Positions 34,886 through 43,810 of a DNA stretch of 64,000 bases are shown piece by piece. The DNA is from Azonexus fungiphilus (GTDB lineage: Bacteria > Pseudomonadota > Gammaproteobacteria > Burkholderiales > Rhodocyclaceae): positions 1 to 64,000 of the forward strand of contig NZ_RBXP01000002.1 in assembly GCF_003634965.1 (NCBI RefSeq), given 5' to 3'. The notes beneath the pieces are model-generated. The model saw nothing but the letters and a program-made list of their open reading frames with translations, ran no database searches and was not told where the DNA came from. The position numbers and the translations under genes were made by a program. Numbering within the stretch: position 1 is the first letter of the stretch; every line of letters starts with the position of its first letter.

Positions 34886-35341
34886 CTAGTCCAGCAGTTC
34901 GACCGGAAGCATCGCCCGCAGCACGGTCTGCGTGTCGCCGCGGCGCAGGCGGTTGCTCAACCACCAGACGGCGCCCTTCTTGATGCTCCAGTCGGCCTCC
35001 TGGCCGGCCAGCAGCAGCGAGGCAAGACGGCCGAGCGAAGGCTGGTGGCCGACGATCAGCACCGAGCCGCTGGCATCCGGCCAGCCGCAGGCGGCGATCA
35101 GCTCGGAGACACAGGCATCGGGACCGATCTTGCGCTGGGTTTCGAAGGGCAACTTGAGCGCCTCGGCGGTCTGCTGGGTGCGGATCGCCGGACTGACGAC
35201 AATGCGCGTCTCGCGCGGCATGTGCTCGTGCAACCACAGCGCCATGCGCCGGGCCTGCTTCTCGCCGCGCTCGGTGAGCCGGCGCTTCAGGTCGTCCTCG
35301 CCGTCTTCGGCCTCGGCGTGACGCCACAACAACAGATCCAT
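34886..35341 (-). CDS. sixA: Phosphohistidine phosphatase SixA
   Basis: A 151-residue histidine phosphatase. The N-terminal RHG-type motif LLWRHAEAEDG supplies the phospho-accepting His. VVSPAIRTQQTAE and VGHQPSLGRLA contain the conserved Arg and second His. SixA-type enzymes dephosphorylate phospho-His, for example on ArcB HPt or PTS proteins. GGAGG sits 5 bases before the ATG at 35339-35341. It precedes ppk2 by 63 bp on the same strand. Confidence 0.88.
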   Translation of the reverse strand: MDLLLWRHAEAEDGEDDLKRRLTERGEKQARRMALWLHEHMPRETRIVVSPAIRTQQTAEALKLPFETQRKIGPDACVSELIAACGWPDASGSVLIVGHQPSLGRLASLLLAGQEADWSIKKGAVWWLSNRLRRGDTQTVLRAMLPVELLD

Positions 35342-35404
35342 CGTGACCTCCGGAAAAGCCGGCATTATGTCGCTGCGATGTTACGCCCGGATTGCAGCCG
35401 GCGC

Positions 35405-35605
35405 TCAGGCGAAAAGATCGGGCTGCGGCTGGCGCAGGCTGTCACGGCAGACGGTCAGGCGGACGTTGATGCCCTTGCGCCCGATCGCGTCGACGACCAT
35501 CCGTCCCGCCCGGGCCTCGGCGACGACGATGACGTTGCGCGTCTGCGCCCGCGTGCGACCGACATAGAGGGCGAGATCGCCGGGTTGCGGCATCCATTTG
35601 TGCAT
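35405..35605 (-). CDS. Small protein of unknown function
   Basis: A 66-residue basic protein starting MHKWMPQPGDLALYVGR and ending RQPQPDLFA. The pattern GDLALYVG...RNVIVVAEARAGRMVVDAIG..G is beta-rich and could form a small SH3/OB-like barrel. I do not recognise the family. It sits between the HD-GYP gene (40 bp upstream) and sixA (63 bp downstream) on the same strand, so it is probably expressed with them. Codon use matches the neighbours. Confidence 0.55.
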   Translation of the reverse strand: MHKWMPQPGDLALYVGRTRAQTRNVIVVAEARAGRMVVDAIGRKGINVRLTVCRDSLRQPQPDLFA

Positions 35606-35645
35606 GCCCCGGATGATAGCGGGGGCATTGGCGGCTGTCAGCCCC

Positions 35646-36917
35646 TTACTCGGCGCCCTCCGGCGCCGCGTCGAGCAGGTCGATGATGGCACCGACCTGG
35701 GCGAGCACCGTCTCGTCCTTGAGCGCATCGACGGCGAGGTAGATGTTGCGGGCCAGGTTGCGCGCCCGCCAGGTCACCTCGCTGACGATCTGGCGCATTT
35801 CCTCGAGCAGCCCTTGGTCGGCGATGTCCTCGCCGGACAGCACGGCGGCGTCGAGGATGCCGGTGGCGCGCAGCGACTTGGCAAAGCCCTCGAGCAGATG
35901 CGCCGCCTTGTGGCAGACCTCGACGACAAGGCCGACCGGGCTGCCGGCGACCAGCGCGTTGAGCCCGTCGCCGGCGCTCTCGAGCCGCTCGAGCAGGCGC
36001 TGGGCCTGCTCGACGCTGGCACTGCCGGTCGCCACCGGCACCGCCTTGCCGCGGGCGCGCAGGCTGCGGATGAGGACGTCGGCGGGCGCCCGTTCGAATT
36101 CCTCGGGCACGATGCGCAAGGCCAGCGAGATGCGGTCGCCGCAGGTTTCGCCCCGGGCGATCAGGGCCGCCGCCGCGTCGGCGACGGCGATCCAGCCGGC
36201 GAGGAAATGCTGCTCCTCGCGCGCCAGCTGGGCCGGGTAACCGCTGCCGTCGTGGCGTTCGTGATGCTGGCCGACGCAGGCGGCGACGCCGTGCGGCAGC
36301 GAGGTCAGGCTGCGGATCAGCAGTTGGCCGACATGCGGATGCGTGGCCACGTGCTTCCATTCGCGCGGCGTCAGTCGGCCCTGGCGTTGCAGGAACTCCG
36401 GGTTGATGTAGATCTCGCCGAGGTCGTGCAGCGCCGACGCGACCAGCAGCATCTGCGTTTCACCGGGGCTCGCCTCGAGTTGCGCGGCGATTCCGGCGCA
36501 GAGCGCGGTGACGATCTGGGTCCGCCGGTAGCTGGCGGGATCGGCATGCCGGGCGCAGGTCAGCAGCAGCATCAGCGGCGGCGGAATGTGCAGGCTGCGT
36601 CCGTCGCGCAGGATTTCACGGGCGGCGCGGGCGCCGGCGACGGCTTCGAGTTCGGGAATCTGGCCGATCAGGTCGAGGGCGCCGCCGACGACATCGGCGA
36701 CACTGAGGCCGCCTTCGACCGTCAGCGAGGATTCAAGCGGCGCCCGCAGCTTGCGCAGCAGCAGGCGATCCTGCATCTCGCGCGAGATCGCGGCGCCCTT
36801 GGCCAGCAGCTTGAAGCCCTGATCGTCGTAGATGTCCTCCGTGGCAACGATGGTATGGCTGTCGGCCAGGCCGAGCAGCTTTTCAACGCAGTGCCGGTTG
36901 GAACTGTAGGCAGTCAT
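35646..36917 (-). CDS. HD-GYP domain cyclic-di-GMP phosphodiesterase
   Basis: A 423-residue cytoplasmic protein. The central HD-GYP domain (about 120-270) has the metal-binding HD pair in SALHDLGEIYINPEFL, a further His in HVATHPHVGQLL, and the signature GQHHERHDGSGYP. These residues suggest an active c-di-GMP phosphodiesterase. The N-terminal ~110 residues and the helical C-terminal ~140 residues have no clear named domain. Nothing suggests membrane attachment. With the EIIC-EAL protein at 45988-48078, the window holds two candidate c-di-GMP-degrading proteins. Confidence 0.88.
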   Translation of the reverse strand: MTAYSSNRHCVEKLLGLADSHTIVATEDIYDDQGFKLLAKGAAISREMQDRLLLRKLRAPLESSLTVEGGLSVADVVGGALDLIGQIPELEAVAGARAAREILRDGRSLHIPPPLMLLLTCARHADPASYRRTQIVTALCAGIAAQLEASPGETQMLLVASALHDLGEIYINPEFLQRQGRLTPREWKHVATHPHVGQLLIRSLTSLPHGVAACVGQHHERHDGSGYPAQLAREEQHFLAGWIAVADAAAALIARGETCGDRISLALRIVPEEFERAPADVLIRSLRARGKAVPVATGSASVEQAQRLLERLESAGDGLNALVAGSPVGLVVEVCHKAAHLLEGFAKSLRATGILDAAVLSGEDIADQGLLEEMRQIVSEVTWRARNLARNIYLAVDALKDETVLAQVGAIIDLLDAAPEGAE

Positions 36918-37047
36918 CGGTTCGGGTCGCCCGTCGCCCGGCCAGTGCCGGCAAGGGTCGGCAGCCGCTGGCGGGAGAAGAAAGACACAATATTACAACA
37001 AGGAATGCATCGCATCCGCAGCCGGCACCGCAAATCGCCATCGGCGC

Positions 37048-38253
37048 TCAGCCGGTCAGCTCGGCCCGATAGCCCATCGCGGCGGCAGCCGCGAGGATTT
37101 CGTCGATATGCGCCAGACCGCGCGTATGGGCCACCACCTCGATATGCGCCCGCTCTACCGAGAGCGACGAAAATGCCCGCTGGTGCTGGACCTCGGCGAT
37201 ATTCGCACCGAGCTTGCCGAGCATTGCGGCAACATCGGCCAGGGCGCCGGGCACGTCGCGGACGTCGAAGCGCAGCCGGGCCAGACGCCCGGAGCGGACC
37301 ATGCCGCGGCGGATGATCTCGGCCAGCAGCAGCGGCTCGATGTTGCCACCAGACAGGATCAGGCCGACCCGGCGCCCGGCGAAACGCTCGCGATGCCGCA
37401 ACAATGCCGCAAGACCCGCAGCACCGGCGCCCTCGACGACGGTCTTTTCAATTTCGAGCAGCATCACGATCGCCCGCTCGAGATCGTCCTCGCCCACCAG
37501 CAGGAGGTCATGCACCCGCTCGCGGATCAGCGGCACGGTCAGCGCGCCCGGCTGGCGGACGCCGATGCCGTCGGCGATGGTCGCCTGCGCGCAGGGCGCG
37601 TGCTCGCCGTGGAATGCGTTCCAGGCGGCGGGGAAGCGCTCGGTCTGGACCCCGAAGACCTGCACCGCCGGCGCCAGCGCGCGCGCCGCCGTCGCCACGC
37701 CGCTGATCAGGCCGCCGCCGCCGACCGGGACCACCAGCGTGTCGAGGTCGGGGCACTCGGCCAGCATCTCGAGGCCGATCGTCCCCTGGCCGGCCGCCAC
37801 CGCCAGGTCGTCGTAGGGATGCACCACGGTCAACTCCTGTTTTTCGGCAAAATCCAGGCCGAAGGTCCGCGCATCATCGAAAGTGTCGCCCTCGAGCATC
37901 ACCGTCGCGCCGAAGCGGCGGGTGTTGTCGACCTTGACCGCCGGTGCGAAGCGCGGCATCACGATGGTCGCCGGGATGCCCAGCCGCTGCGCATGGTAGG
38001 CAACCCCCTGGGCATGGTTGCCGGCCGAGACCGCGAGCACGCCACGGGCACGCTCGACCGCCGACAGCTGGGCGAGCTTGTTGAGCGCACCGCGCTCCTT
38101 GAAGGACGCAGTGAACTGCAGGTTCTCGAACTTCAGGAAGATTTCGCAGCCGCAGATTTCGGACAATGTCCGCGACGGCACGCAAGGCGTGCGCAGGACG
38201 TGATCCGCCAGACGGGCGGCGGCAGCGTGGATGGCTTCGGCAGTCAGTGACAT
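37048..38253 (-). CDS. ilvA: Threonine ammonia-lyase with C-terminal ACT domain
   Basis: A 401-residue PLP enzyme of the short threonine dehydratase type. The PLP-Lys is in TASFKERGALNKL. Phosphate-binding glycines are in VPVGGGGLISG and SGGNIE. A C-terminal ACT-like domain (about 325-401) is typical of the ~400-residue family. It deaminates threonine to 2-oxobutyrate, the first step to isoleucine or a catabolic route. The ACT domain implies amino-acid or nucleotide control. It is 44 bp upstream of nothing on its own strand except the HD-GYP gene 130 bp downstream. Confidence 0.9.
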   Translation of the reverse strand: MSLTAEAIHAAAARLADHVLRTPCVPSRTLSEICGCEIFLKFENLQFTASFKERGALNKLAQLSAVERARGVLAVSAGNHAQGVAYHAQRLGIPATIVMPRFAPAVKVDNTRRFGATVMLEGDTFDDARTFGLDFAEKQELTVVHPYDDLAVAAGQGTIGLEMLAECPDLDTLVVPVGGGGLISGVATAARALAPAVQVFGVQTERFPAAWNAFHGEHAPCAQATIADGIGVRQPGALTVPLIRERVHDLLLVGEDDLERAIVMLLEIEKTVVEGAGAAGLAALLRHRERFAGRRVGLILSGGNIEPLLLAEIIRRGMVRSGRLARLRFDVRDVPGALADVAAMLGKLGANIAEVQHQRAFSSLSVERAHIEVVAHTRGLAHIDEILAAAAAMGYRAELTG

Positions 38254-38297
38254 CGGGAGACCGGGACGGATTGGCGAAGCGCCAGTCTAGCACCCGA

Positions 38298-39089
38298 TCA
38301 GGCCGGCTTCAGCGAGCGCAGCGGGTAGATGTCGAAGCGGCTGGACTTGCCCTCGAGCGCGTAGCCGGGCGGCCGCCCGGCGACCACCGGTGCCTTGCGC
38401 GGCCGCTTGACGACCACCCGGTGGCTCGCCAGCGCCAGGGCGGCAGCGAGCAGCGCGGGCGCATCGTCGTCGTCGCCGACCAGCGGCCGCAGCATGCTCA
38501 TTTCCTTCTTGACCAGCGAGCTCTTCTCGCGGTGGGGGAACATCGGATCGAGATAGATCACCTGCGGCGGCGCTTCCGTCCACCCCGTGATCTGGGCGAT
38601 GGCGTCACCCTGGCGCAGTTGCATGCGCGCGACGATCGGCGCCACCTCGGGATCGTCGGCAGCCCGTGCGAGACCGTCGCGCAGCAGCGCGGCGACCAGC
38701 GGCTGGCGCTCGATCAGCGTCACCGGACAGCCGAGCTGGGCCAGCACGAAGGCGTCGCGGCCAAGCCCGGCGGTCGCATCGAGGATCACCGGGCGAACGC
38801 CGGACTGGATGCCGACCGCCTTGGCGATCATTTGCCCGGAACCGCCGCCCTGCAGGCGGCGATGCGCCTGTGCCCCATGCAGGAAATCGACCAGCAGCGG
38901 CCCCGGCGCCTGCGGCCCGAGCTCCTGCAGCGCCAGCCCGGCCGGCCCCAGGCGCAGGACGTAGTCGGCCTCGCCGGTCAGCGCCAGTCCCAGGCTCGCC
39001 GCCAGCGCTGCCGCTGCCTCGGCAAAAGCCGGCCCGGCCGCCTCGACCCGGCCGACCGGAAGCGATGCGGGCGCCATAGCTGGATTCAT
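38298..39089 (-). CDS. rsmJ: 16S rRNA (guanine(1516)-N2)-methyltransferase RsmJ
   Basis: A 263-residue SAM methyltransferase. The SAM motif is [32 protein letters not shown] carries the DPMFP catalytic motif typical of RsmJ/YhiQ, and VVKRPRKAP follows near the C-terminus. It methylates G1516 of 16S rRNA. The ATG at 39087-39089 was chosen for the upstream GGGGAGG. It follows the tRNA-Phe gene and its terminator on the same strand. Confidence 0.9.
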   Translation of the reverse strand: MNPAMAPASLPVGRVEAAGPAFAEAAAALAASLGLALTGEADYVLRLGPAGLALQELGPQAPGPLLVDFLHGAQAHRRLQGGGSGQMIAKAVGIQSGVRPVILDATAGLGRDAFVLAQLGCPVTLIERQPLVAALLRDGLARAADDPEVAPIVARMQLRQGDAIAQITGWTEAPPQVIYLDPMFPHREKSSLVKKEMSMLRPLVGDDDDAPALLAAALALASHRVVVKRPRKAPVVAGRPPGYALEGKSSRFDIYPLRSLKPA

Positions 39090-39131
39090 CACGCGACCTC
39101 CCCGGGGTTGGCGACTGCCGCCGCACAAACG

Positions 39132-39161
39132 AAAACGCCAACCGGCGAGGGTTGGCGTTTT
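39132..39161 (-). terminator. Rho-independent terminator after tRNA-Phe
   Basis: A perfect 12-bp stem AAAACGCCAACC/GGTTGGCGTTTT with a six-base loop lies 13 bp past the CCA end of the tRNA. The symmetric A/T ends would allow it to work in either direction. Confidence 0.85.
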
Positions 39162-39174
39162 GCATTGCGAATTC

Positions 39175-39250
39175 TGGTGGCCAAGGGCGGAATCGAACCA
39201 CCGACACGCGGATTTTCAATCCGCTGCTCTACCAACTGAGCTACTTGGCC
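39175..39250 (-). tRNA. tRNA-Phe(GAA)
   Basis: A 76-nt cloverleaf with encoded CCA. The acceptor stem is GGCCAAG/CTTGGCC. The anticodon stem is GCGGA/TCCGC with loop TTGAAAA, giving anticodon GAA. The T-loop is TTCGATT. Confidence 0.96.
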
Positions 39251-39263
39251 GTAAAGAGCGCGC

Positions 39264-39292
39264 ATTATAGCGGGGCGAAAGGCGCTTCGCAA
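39264..39292 (-). promoter_or_regulatory. tRNA-Phe promoter
   Basis: TTGCGA (39287-39292), a 17-bp spacer and TATAAT (39264-39269), followed by GCGCGC. The -10/discriminator block is identical to that of the tRNA-Ala gene in this window. Confidence 0.75.
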
Positions 39293-39322
39293 GGGCCTTC
39301 TCGCATTTTCCGGGATTCCCGC

Positions 39323-40795
39323 TCAGGGACCGAGCGGCGGCGACTGCCGGTAGAGCTCGGCATAGTCGTCCGGCGGCGGCGGTGGCGGCAGCGGCGGATG
39401 CCAGGCAACGAAGACGACCTGGGCGAGTGCGCCCTTGCCGCGCGGATTCGGGCGCAGCCGGGCACGCGCCCCGTGCTGGCTGGCGATCTCCTGGACGATG
39501 GCCAGGCCGAGGCCGCTGCCTTCGGTGGTGGCGTCGTCGACACGGTAGAAACGCTCGAAAACCAGCTCGGCCTGTTCTTCGGTGATGCCGATGCCGTCAT
39601 CCTCGACCTCGAGCAGGATGCTGCTGCCGTCGTCGAGGATGCGGCAGGTGACGTGGCCACCGGCCGGCGTGTAGCGGATCGCGTTGTCGATCAGGTTCTT
39701 GAGCAGCTCGCGCAGCAGGAAGGCATTGCCGGAAATCATCGCGGCCCCCTCGGCCTCGTACCCGAGGTCGATGCGCTTCTCGAGCGCGATGATCACCCAG
39801 TCCTCGACGACCTCGCGGGCAAGCTGGGCGAGGTCGGTCGGCTCGTGCTTCTGCTGGGCGATTTCGCTGCCCTCGGTACGTGCCAGCGTCAGCAGCTGGT
39901 TGACCAGGCGGCCGGCCCGGTCGACGCCGGTGGCGATCTGGCGCAGCGCATGGCGCAAGGCGGCCGGATCGGTTTCACGGACGGCGAACTGCGCCTGCGT
40001 CTTCAAACCGGTCAAGGGCGTGCGCATCTGATGGGCAGCGTCGGCGACGAAGCGCTGCTGCGCCTCGACGTTGCGCTTCATGCGTTCGAGCATCTCGTTG
40101 AACGCCTCGACCAGCGGCTCGAGCTCTTCCGGCACGCGCCGGGTGGCGATCGGCGAAAGGTCACCCGGGTCGCGATCCTCGATCGTGTTGCGCAGCCGGG
40201 TCAGCGGCCGCAGCCCGCGTGACAGGCCGAACCAGACCAGCATCACGGCGAGCGGGATGATGATGAACTGCGGCAGGATGACGCTGGCGACGATGCGGTT
40301 GGCGAGCTGGGTACGTTTCTCGGTGGTCTCGGCGACCTCGACCAGCACCCACTGCTCGACCGGCGCCTGCGGCTCGGCGATGTAGGAATAGGCGACGCGG
40401 ATGTCCTGGCCCTTGTATTCCATGTCGCGGAAATAGACCTCGCCGGGCAGCACCCCGGCGACGCCGGCCAGCGCGGGAATCGGCAGGTCCTGGTCGCCGG
40501 CCAGCAGCTTGCGGTCCTGCGTCAGGACATGGAAGTAGACGCTGTCGAGCTCGTCGGCGCGCAGCATTGCCCGGGTCGAGGCGTGCAGCGAGACGACCGG
40601 CTTGCCGTCGACCAGCTGGACCTGCCGGCTGAGCGTGCCGACCAGCTCGCGCAACGACTGGTCGTAGGGAAAATTGGCGACGTTGTTGGCGAAATAGTGC
40701 GTGAAGGCGATGCTCAGCGGCCAGACGAAGAGCAGCGGCGCCAGCATCCAGTCGAGGATCTCGCCGAACAGCGAGCGCTCGGTTTCCGGCGACAT
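39323..40795 (-). CDS. TctE-like sensor histidine kinase
   Basis: A 490-residue sensor kinase. TM1 (about 18-38) and TM2 (about 175-197) flank a periplasmic 2CSK_N-like domain with FPYDQSLRELVGTLS. HAMP follows, then the H-box FVADAAHQMRTPL characteristic of TctE/QseC-type kinases. The HATPase has NLIDNAIRYTP, DDGIGI and GSGLGLAIVQ. A proline-rich tail ends the protein. It pairs with the response regulator ending 20 bp upstream. TctE kinases often sense tri- or dicarboxylates; with ActP nearby, a carboxylate signal is plausible but not shown. Confidence 0.9.
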   Translation of the reverse strand: MSPETERSLFGEILDWMLAPLLFVWPLSIAFTHYFANNVANFPYDQSLRELVGTLSRQVQLVDGKPVVSLHASTRAMLRADELDSVYFHVLTQDRKLLAGDQDLPIPALAGVAGVLPGEVYFRDMEYKGQDIRVAYSYIAEPQAPVEQWVLVEVAETTEKRTQLANRIVASVILPQFIIIPLAVMLVWFGLSRGLRPLTRLRNTIEDRDPGDLSPIATRRVPEELEPLVEAFNEMLERMKRNVEAQQRFVADAAHQMRTPLTGLKTQAQFAVRETDPAALRHALRQIATGVDRAGRLVNQLLTLARTEGSEIAQQKHEPTDLAQLAREVVEDWVIIALEKRIDLGYEAEGAAMISGNAFLLRELLKNLIDNAIRYTPAGGHVTCRILDDGSSILLEVEDDGIGITEEQAELVFERFYRVDDATTEGSGLGLAIVQEIASQHGARARLRPNPRGKGALAQVVFVAWHPPLPPPPPPDDYAELYRQSPPLGP

Positions 40796-40814
40796 CGGAC
40801 CGGCATTGCCGGCA

Positions 40815-41486
40815 CTACTCGCTTTGCGGTCGCTCAAGGCAGTAACCCAGGCCGCGCACGGTGGCGATCTTGACGCCGCCCGGCTCGAGCTTCTTGCGCA
40901 GGCGATGCACATAGACCTCGATCGCGTTGTGGCTGACCTCCTCGCCCCAGCCGCACAGGTGATCGACCAGCTGGTCCTTGCTCACCAGGCGCCCCATCCG
41001 TGCCAGCAGCACTTCGAGCAGGCCGACCTCGCGCGCCGACAGGTCGAGCGGCGCACCGTCGATCTGGGCGACCCGACCGACCTGATCGAAGCTCAGCGCA
41101 CCGCACTGGATCGTCGGCGCGGTCCCGGCCGAACGCCGGGTCAGCGCCCTTACCCGCGCCTCCAGCTCGGCCAGTTCGAAAGGCTTGACCATGTAGTCGT
41201 CGGCACCGAGGTCGAGCCCCTTGACCCGGTCGTGGGTACCGTCGAGCGCGGTCAGGATCAGCACCGGCAGCTGCGAATTGCGCGCCCGCAGGCGCTTGAG
41301 CACCTCGAGGCCGGACAGCTTGGGCAGGCCGAGATCGAGGATCAGCAGATCATAGGAAACGGTAAGCAGCGCCGTATCGGCATCGAGACCGTTGGCCGCC
41401 CAATCGACGGCATAACCGGCCTGGCGCAACGAGCGGGAGAGACCATCGGCGATGATGGCATCGTCCTCGGCAATCAGAATTCGCAT
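40815..41486 (-). CDS. OmpR-family response regulator, TctD-like
   Basis: A 223-residue regulator. The receiver domain has acidic Asp8-Asp9, phospho-acceptor Asp51 in LLILDLGLP and Lys in DDYMVKPFE. The C-terminal winged-helix DNA-binding domain ends HNAIEVYVHRLRKKL...TVRGLGYCL. It forms an operon with the TctE-like kinase. A direct repeat GTAAG-N6-GTAAG with 11-bp period lies 23-38 bp upstream of the ATG, the spacing expected for tandem OmpR-family binding, suggesting autoregulation. Confidence 0.92.
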   Translation of the reverse strand: MRILIAEDDAIIADGLSRSLRQAGYAVDWAANGLDADTALLTVSYDLLILDLGLPKLSGLEVLKRLRARNSQLPVLILTALDGTHDRVKGLDLGADDYMVKPFELAELEARVRALTRRSAGTAPTIQCGALSFDQVGRVAQIDGAPLDLSAREVGLLEVLLARMGRLVSKDQLVDHLCGWGEEVSHNAIEVYVHRLRKKLEPGGVKIATVRGLGYCLERPQSE

Positions 41487-41508
41487 CTTCGAACCACCCT
41501 TTGCTGGC

Positions 41509-41524
41509 GTAAGCGTTTTGTAAG
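41509..41524. promoter_or_regulatory. Candidate response-regulator box (11-bp direct repeat)
   Basis: GTAAG (41509-41513) repeats at 41520-41524 with an 11-bp period. On the plus strand, TAATCT (41535-41540) lies 10 bp downstream, the geometry of activator-dependent promoters where the repeat replaces the -35. The box lies between the regulator gene and the small RNA candidate. Confidence 0.45.
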
Positions 41525-41546
41525 CCTGCCGCAGTAATCTGAGCGG

Positions 41547-41641
41547 GCTGTTCTCCTTTTATGGTCTAGGAGTTCGAGGCGCAAGCCCCGACTCAGGGGG
41601 CCGCCCGATCCTGCACTGGGTTGCCCCCTACCGTTTTTTTT
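41547..41641 (+). ncRNA. Candidate trans-acting small RNA divergent from the TctDE-like pair
   Basis: This is a ~95-nt plus-strand stretch with no coding role. It starts just after a TAATCT element and ends in a strong intrinsic terminator with eight T residues. It contains a UUCUCCUUUU tract (41551-41560), complementary to Shine-Dalgarno sequences. A CTCCT/AGGAG hairpin (41553-41557 with 41568-41572) competes with a second, larger hairpin closed by a GCAA tetraloop (41570-41594). The following plus-strand gene is absent, so the terminator has no other transcript to end. I see no match to 6S, 4.5S, tmRNA or RNase P RNA. The 5' end is approximate. Confidence 0.45.
41595..41641 (+). terminator. 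Intrinsic terminator on the plus strand (small RNA candidate)
   Basis: AGGGGGC (41595-41601) pairs with GCCCCCT (41623-41629), with a partly paired 21-base interior. ACCG and eight T residues (41634-41641) follow. It points towards the actP terminator on the opposite strand. Confidence 0.7.
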
Positions 41642-41663
41642 CCCCGTGGCCGACAAGTCTAGC

Positions 41664-41698
41664 AAATAAAAGCACCGGCCGTTTTCCGGCCTGCCACG
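41664..41698 (-). terminator. Probable terminator of the DUF485-actP operon
   Basis: On the minus strand, GGCCG/CGGCC forms a stem with a five-base loop plus partly paired flanks, followed by GCTTTTATTTG. It starts 25 bp past the actP stop. Confidence 0.6.
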
Positions 41699-41722
41699 GG
41701 GTTGACCGTCACATTGCACGAC

Positions 41723-43402
41723 TCAGCGCGAATGCGCGCTCGCCGCACCGATACCGGTTTCCGAACGGATCAGCTGATCCTGGAACAGGGCCCGCTCCTG
41801 CGCCGCCCGCGGCGAACGATCGAAGCGGGAGACCAGCCAGATCGCAAGGAAGGCCAGCGGCATCGAGACGATCGCCGGCGAGGCATAAGGGAAGGGCGCG
41901 CTGCCGCGCGGGTGAGCAAGCACGCTTTCCCAGACCACCGGCGACAACACCGTCAGCAGCAGCGCCGAGAACAGCCCGAGGTAACCGCCCAGCGTCGCCC
42001 CGCGCGTCGTGCAGCCACGCCAGAGGACGGCCATGAAAAGCACCGGGAAGTTGGCCGAACAGGCCACCGAGAAGGCGAGCATGACCATGAAGGCGACGTT
42101 CTGGCGCTCGAAGACGATGCCGAGGAGGACGGCGATGACGCCGAGCGCGAAGGTGGTCAGCTTGGACACCCGGCGCTCCTCTTCCGAGGTTGCCTTGCCG
42201 CGCCGCAGCACGGTTGCGTAGAGATCGTGGGAAACCGCCGAGGCGCCGGACAGCGTCAGCCCGGCAACGACCGCCAGGATGGTGGTGAAGGCAACGGCGG
42301 CAACGAAGCCGAGGAAGAGATCGCCGCCAAGCGCGCTGGCCAGATGGACGGCGGCCATGTTGGCTCCGCCGAGCAGGCCGCCGGCGACCCGGCCGCCGTT
42401 GAAGTAAGGCGCCGGATTGCCGATCAGGGCGACGATGGCACCGAAACCGATGATGAAGGTGAGGACGTAGAAGTAGCCGATCCAGAGCGTCGCCCAGGCC
42501 ACCGACTTGCGCGCCTCGCGGGCATTGGCAACGGTGAAGAAGCGCATCAGGATGTGCGGCAGCCCGGCCGTGCCGAACATCAGCGCGAGCCCGACCGAAA
42601 TCGCCGAAAGCGGGTCCTTGATCAATCCCCCCGGTGCCATCAGCGCGTCCTTGAGCCGGTGCAGCTCGCTCGCCCGGGCGAACAGCGCGTCCGGATCGAA
42701 GCCGACGCGCCAGAGCACGGCCACCGCCAGCAAGGTCGTGCCGGCGAGCAGCAGCACCGCCTTGTTGATCATCACCCAGGTGGTCGAGGTCATGCCGCCG
42801 AGCAGCACGTAAAGCATCATCACGATGCCGACCATGATCACCGCCGAGGCATATTCGAGGCCGAAGAGGATCTTGACCAGCTGGCCGGCGCCAACCATCT
42901 GGGCGATCAGGTAGAAGAGCACGACGACCAGCGAGCCGATCGCCGCCAGGCTGCGCACCGGCTTCTGCGCGAAGCGGTAGGCGGCGACGTCGGCGAAGGT
43001 GAACTTGCCGAGATTGCGCAGACGCTCGGCCATCAGGAAGGTGATCACCGGCCAGCCGACCAGCCAGCCGACCGAGAAGATCAGGCCGTCGAAGCCGCTG
43101 ACGAAGACCAGTCCCGAGATGCCGAGGAAGGACGCGGCCGACATGTAGTCGCCGGCGATCGCCAAGCCATTCTGGAAACCGGAGATGCCGCCGCCGGGCG
43201 CGTAGAAATCGGCCGAGGAACGGCTGCGCGCGGTGGCCAGACGGGTCATCCACAGCGTCGCGCCGACACACGCGAGGAAGGTGACGATCGCCGGCCAGTT
43301 GGTCGGCTTGCGCGGCCCCAGGCCGATCGACGGCATCGCCCAGGCCATCCCGGCGAGGAGCAGCAGCGCCAGCCCCGGCAGCCAGCGGCCGAGGGCCTTC
43401 AT
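41723..43402 (-). CDS. actP: Cation/acetate symporter ActP
   Basis: A 559-residue sodium:solute symporter with about 13 hydrophobic segments. It opens with a cleavable-looking N-terminus ([14 protein letters not shown]). SSS-family motifs include [29 protein letters not shown] and [15 protein letters not shown]. Family members import acetate and related short-chain monocarboxylates with a cation. The ATG overlaps the stop of the DUF485 gene (ATGA at 43399-43402), the standard yjcH-actP pairing. A terminator follows. The acs gene often found with this pair is absent here. Confidence 0.93.
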   Translation of the reverse strand: MKALGRWLPGLALLLLAGMAWAMPSIGLGPRKPTNWPAIVTFLACVGATLWMTRLATARSRSSADFYAPGGGISGFQNGLAIAGDYMSAASFLGISGLVFVSGFDGLIFSVGWLVGWPVITFLMAERLRNLGKFTFADVAAYRFAQKPVRSLAAIGSLVVVLFYLIAQMVGAGQLVKILFGLEYASAVIMVGIVMMLYVLLGGMTSTTWVMINKAVLLLAGTTLLAVAVLWRVGFDPDALFARASELHRLKDALMAPGGLIKDPLSAISVGLALMFGTAGLPHILMRFFTVANAREARKSVAWATLWIGYFYVLTFIIGFGAIVALIGNPAPYFNGGRVAGGLLGGANMAAVHLASALGGDLFLGFVAAVAFTTILAVVAGLTLSGASAVSHDLYATVLRRGKATSEEERRVSKLTTFALGVIAVLLGIVFERQNVAFMVMLAFSVACSANFPVLFMAVLWRGCTTRGATLGGYLGLFSALLLTVLSPVVWESVLAHPRGSAPFPYASPAIVSMPLAFLAIWLVSRFDRSPRAAQERALFQDQLIRSETGIGAASAHSR

Positions 43403-43716
43403 TTGAGCACCTGGCGGCGGATTTCGGCCGCCTCCGGATCGAACTCGCGGTTGGCCCGGCGCACGTAAAGGGCGGTGAGCAGCACGGTGAGCACGATGAT
43501 GCCGAGGCCGAAGGGAATGCCGAGGTTGATGGTCATGCCGGCAGCCAGCGGCCGGGCCATCCAGTCGGGACGGAAGGCGATCAGCAGGATGTAGGAAAAA
43601 TAGGCGCAGACGATCAGCGCCGACAGCGCAAAGGCGTAGCGGTTGCGTTTCCCGACCAGCGCCTGAAAGCGCGGGTTCTCCCGGATCTGGGCGTAACTTG
43701 CGGCATGCTTCTGCAC
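43399..43716 (-). CDS. DUF485 small membrane protein (YjcH-like)
   Basis: A 105-residue protein with two hydrophobic segments (about 25-47 and 58-82) and the family sequence [23 protein letters not shown]485 proteins are encoded with ActP and are thought to accompany the transporter. The GTG at 43714-43716 was chosen because AGGGGAGG sits just upstream and the N-terminus then matches the family; a longer in-frame ATG start reaches into the groEL terminator region and is unlikely. Confidence 0.85.
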   Translation of the reverse strand: MQKHAASYAQIRENPRFQALVGKRNRYAFALSALIVCAYFSYILLIAFRPDWMARPLAAGMTINLGIPFGLGIIVLTVLLTALYVRRANREFDPEAAEIRRQVLK

Positions 43717-43810
43717 GTGAACCTCCCCTTGGACCCCCCGGTCCGCCGATGCAAGGGGCGCAAGAATAGCGCATTCCGGCAAATGCTGCGATGCCGCAAA
43801 AGCGCCCATG

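Noticed and set aside
41520..41650. Possible 6S, 4.5S (SRP) or RNase P RNA
   Set aside because: The length and motifs do not fit: no SRP GGAA-loop signature, no 6S long closing stem, and no RNase P core elements were seen.
41474..41719. Small minus-strand open frame between actP and the response regulator
   Set aside because: It has no ribosome site and an atypical composition, and it overlaps the structured terminator-bearing region. A small RNA on the other strand explains the DNA better.
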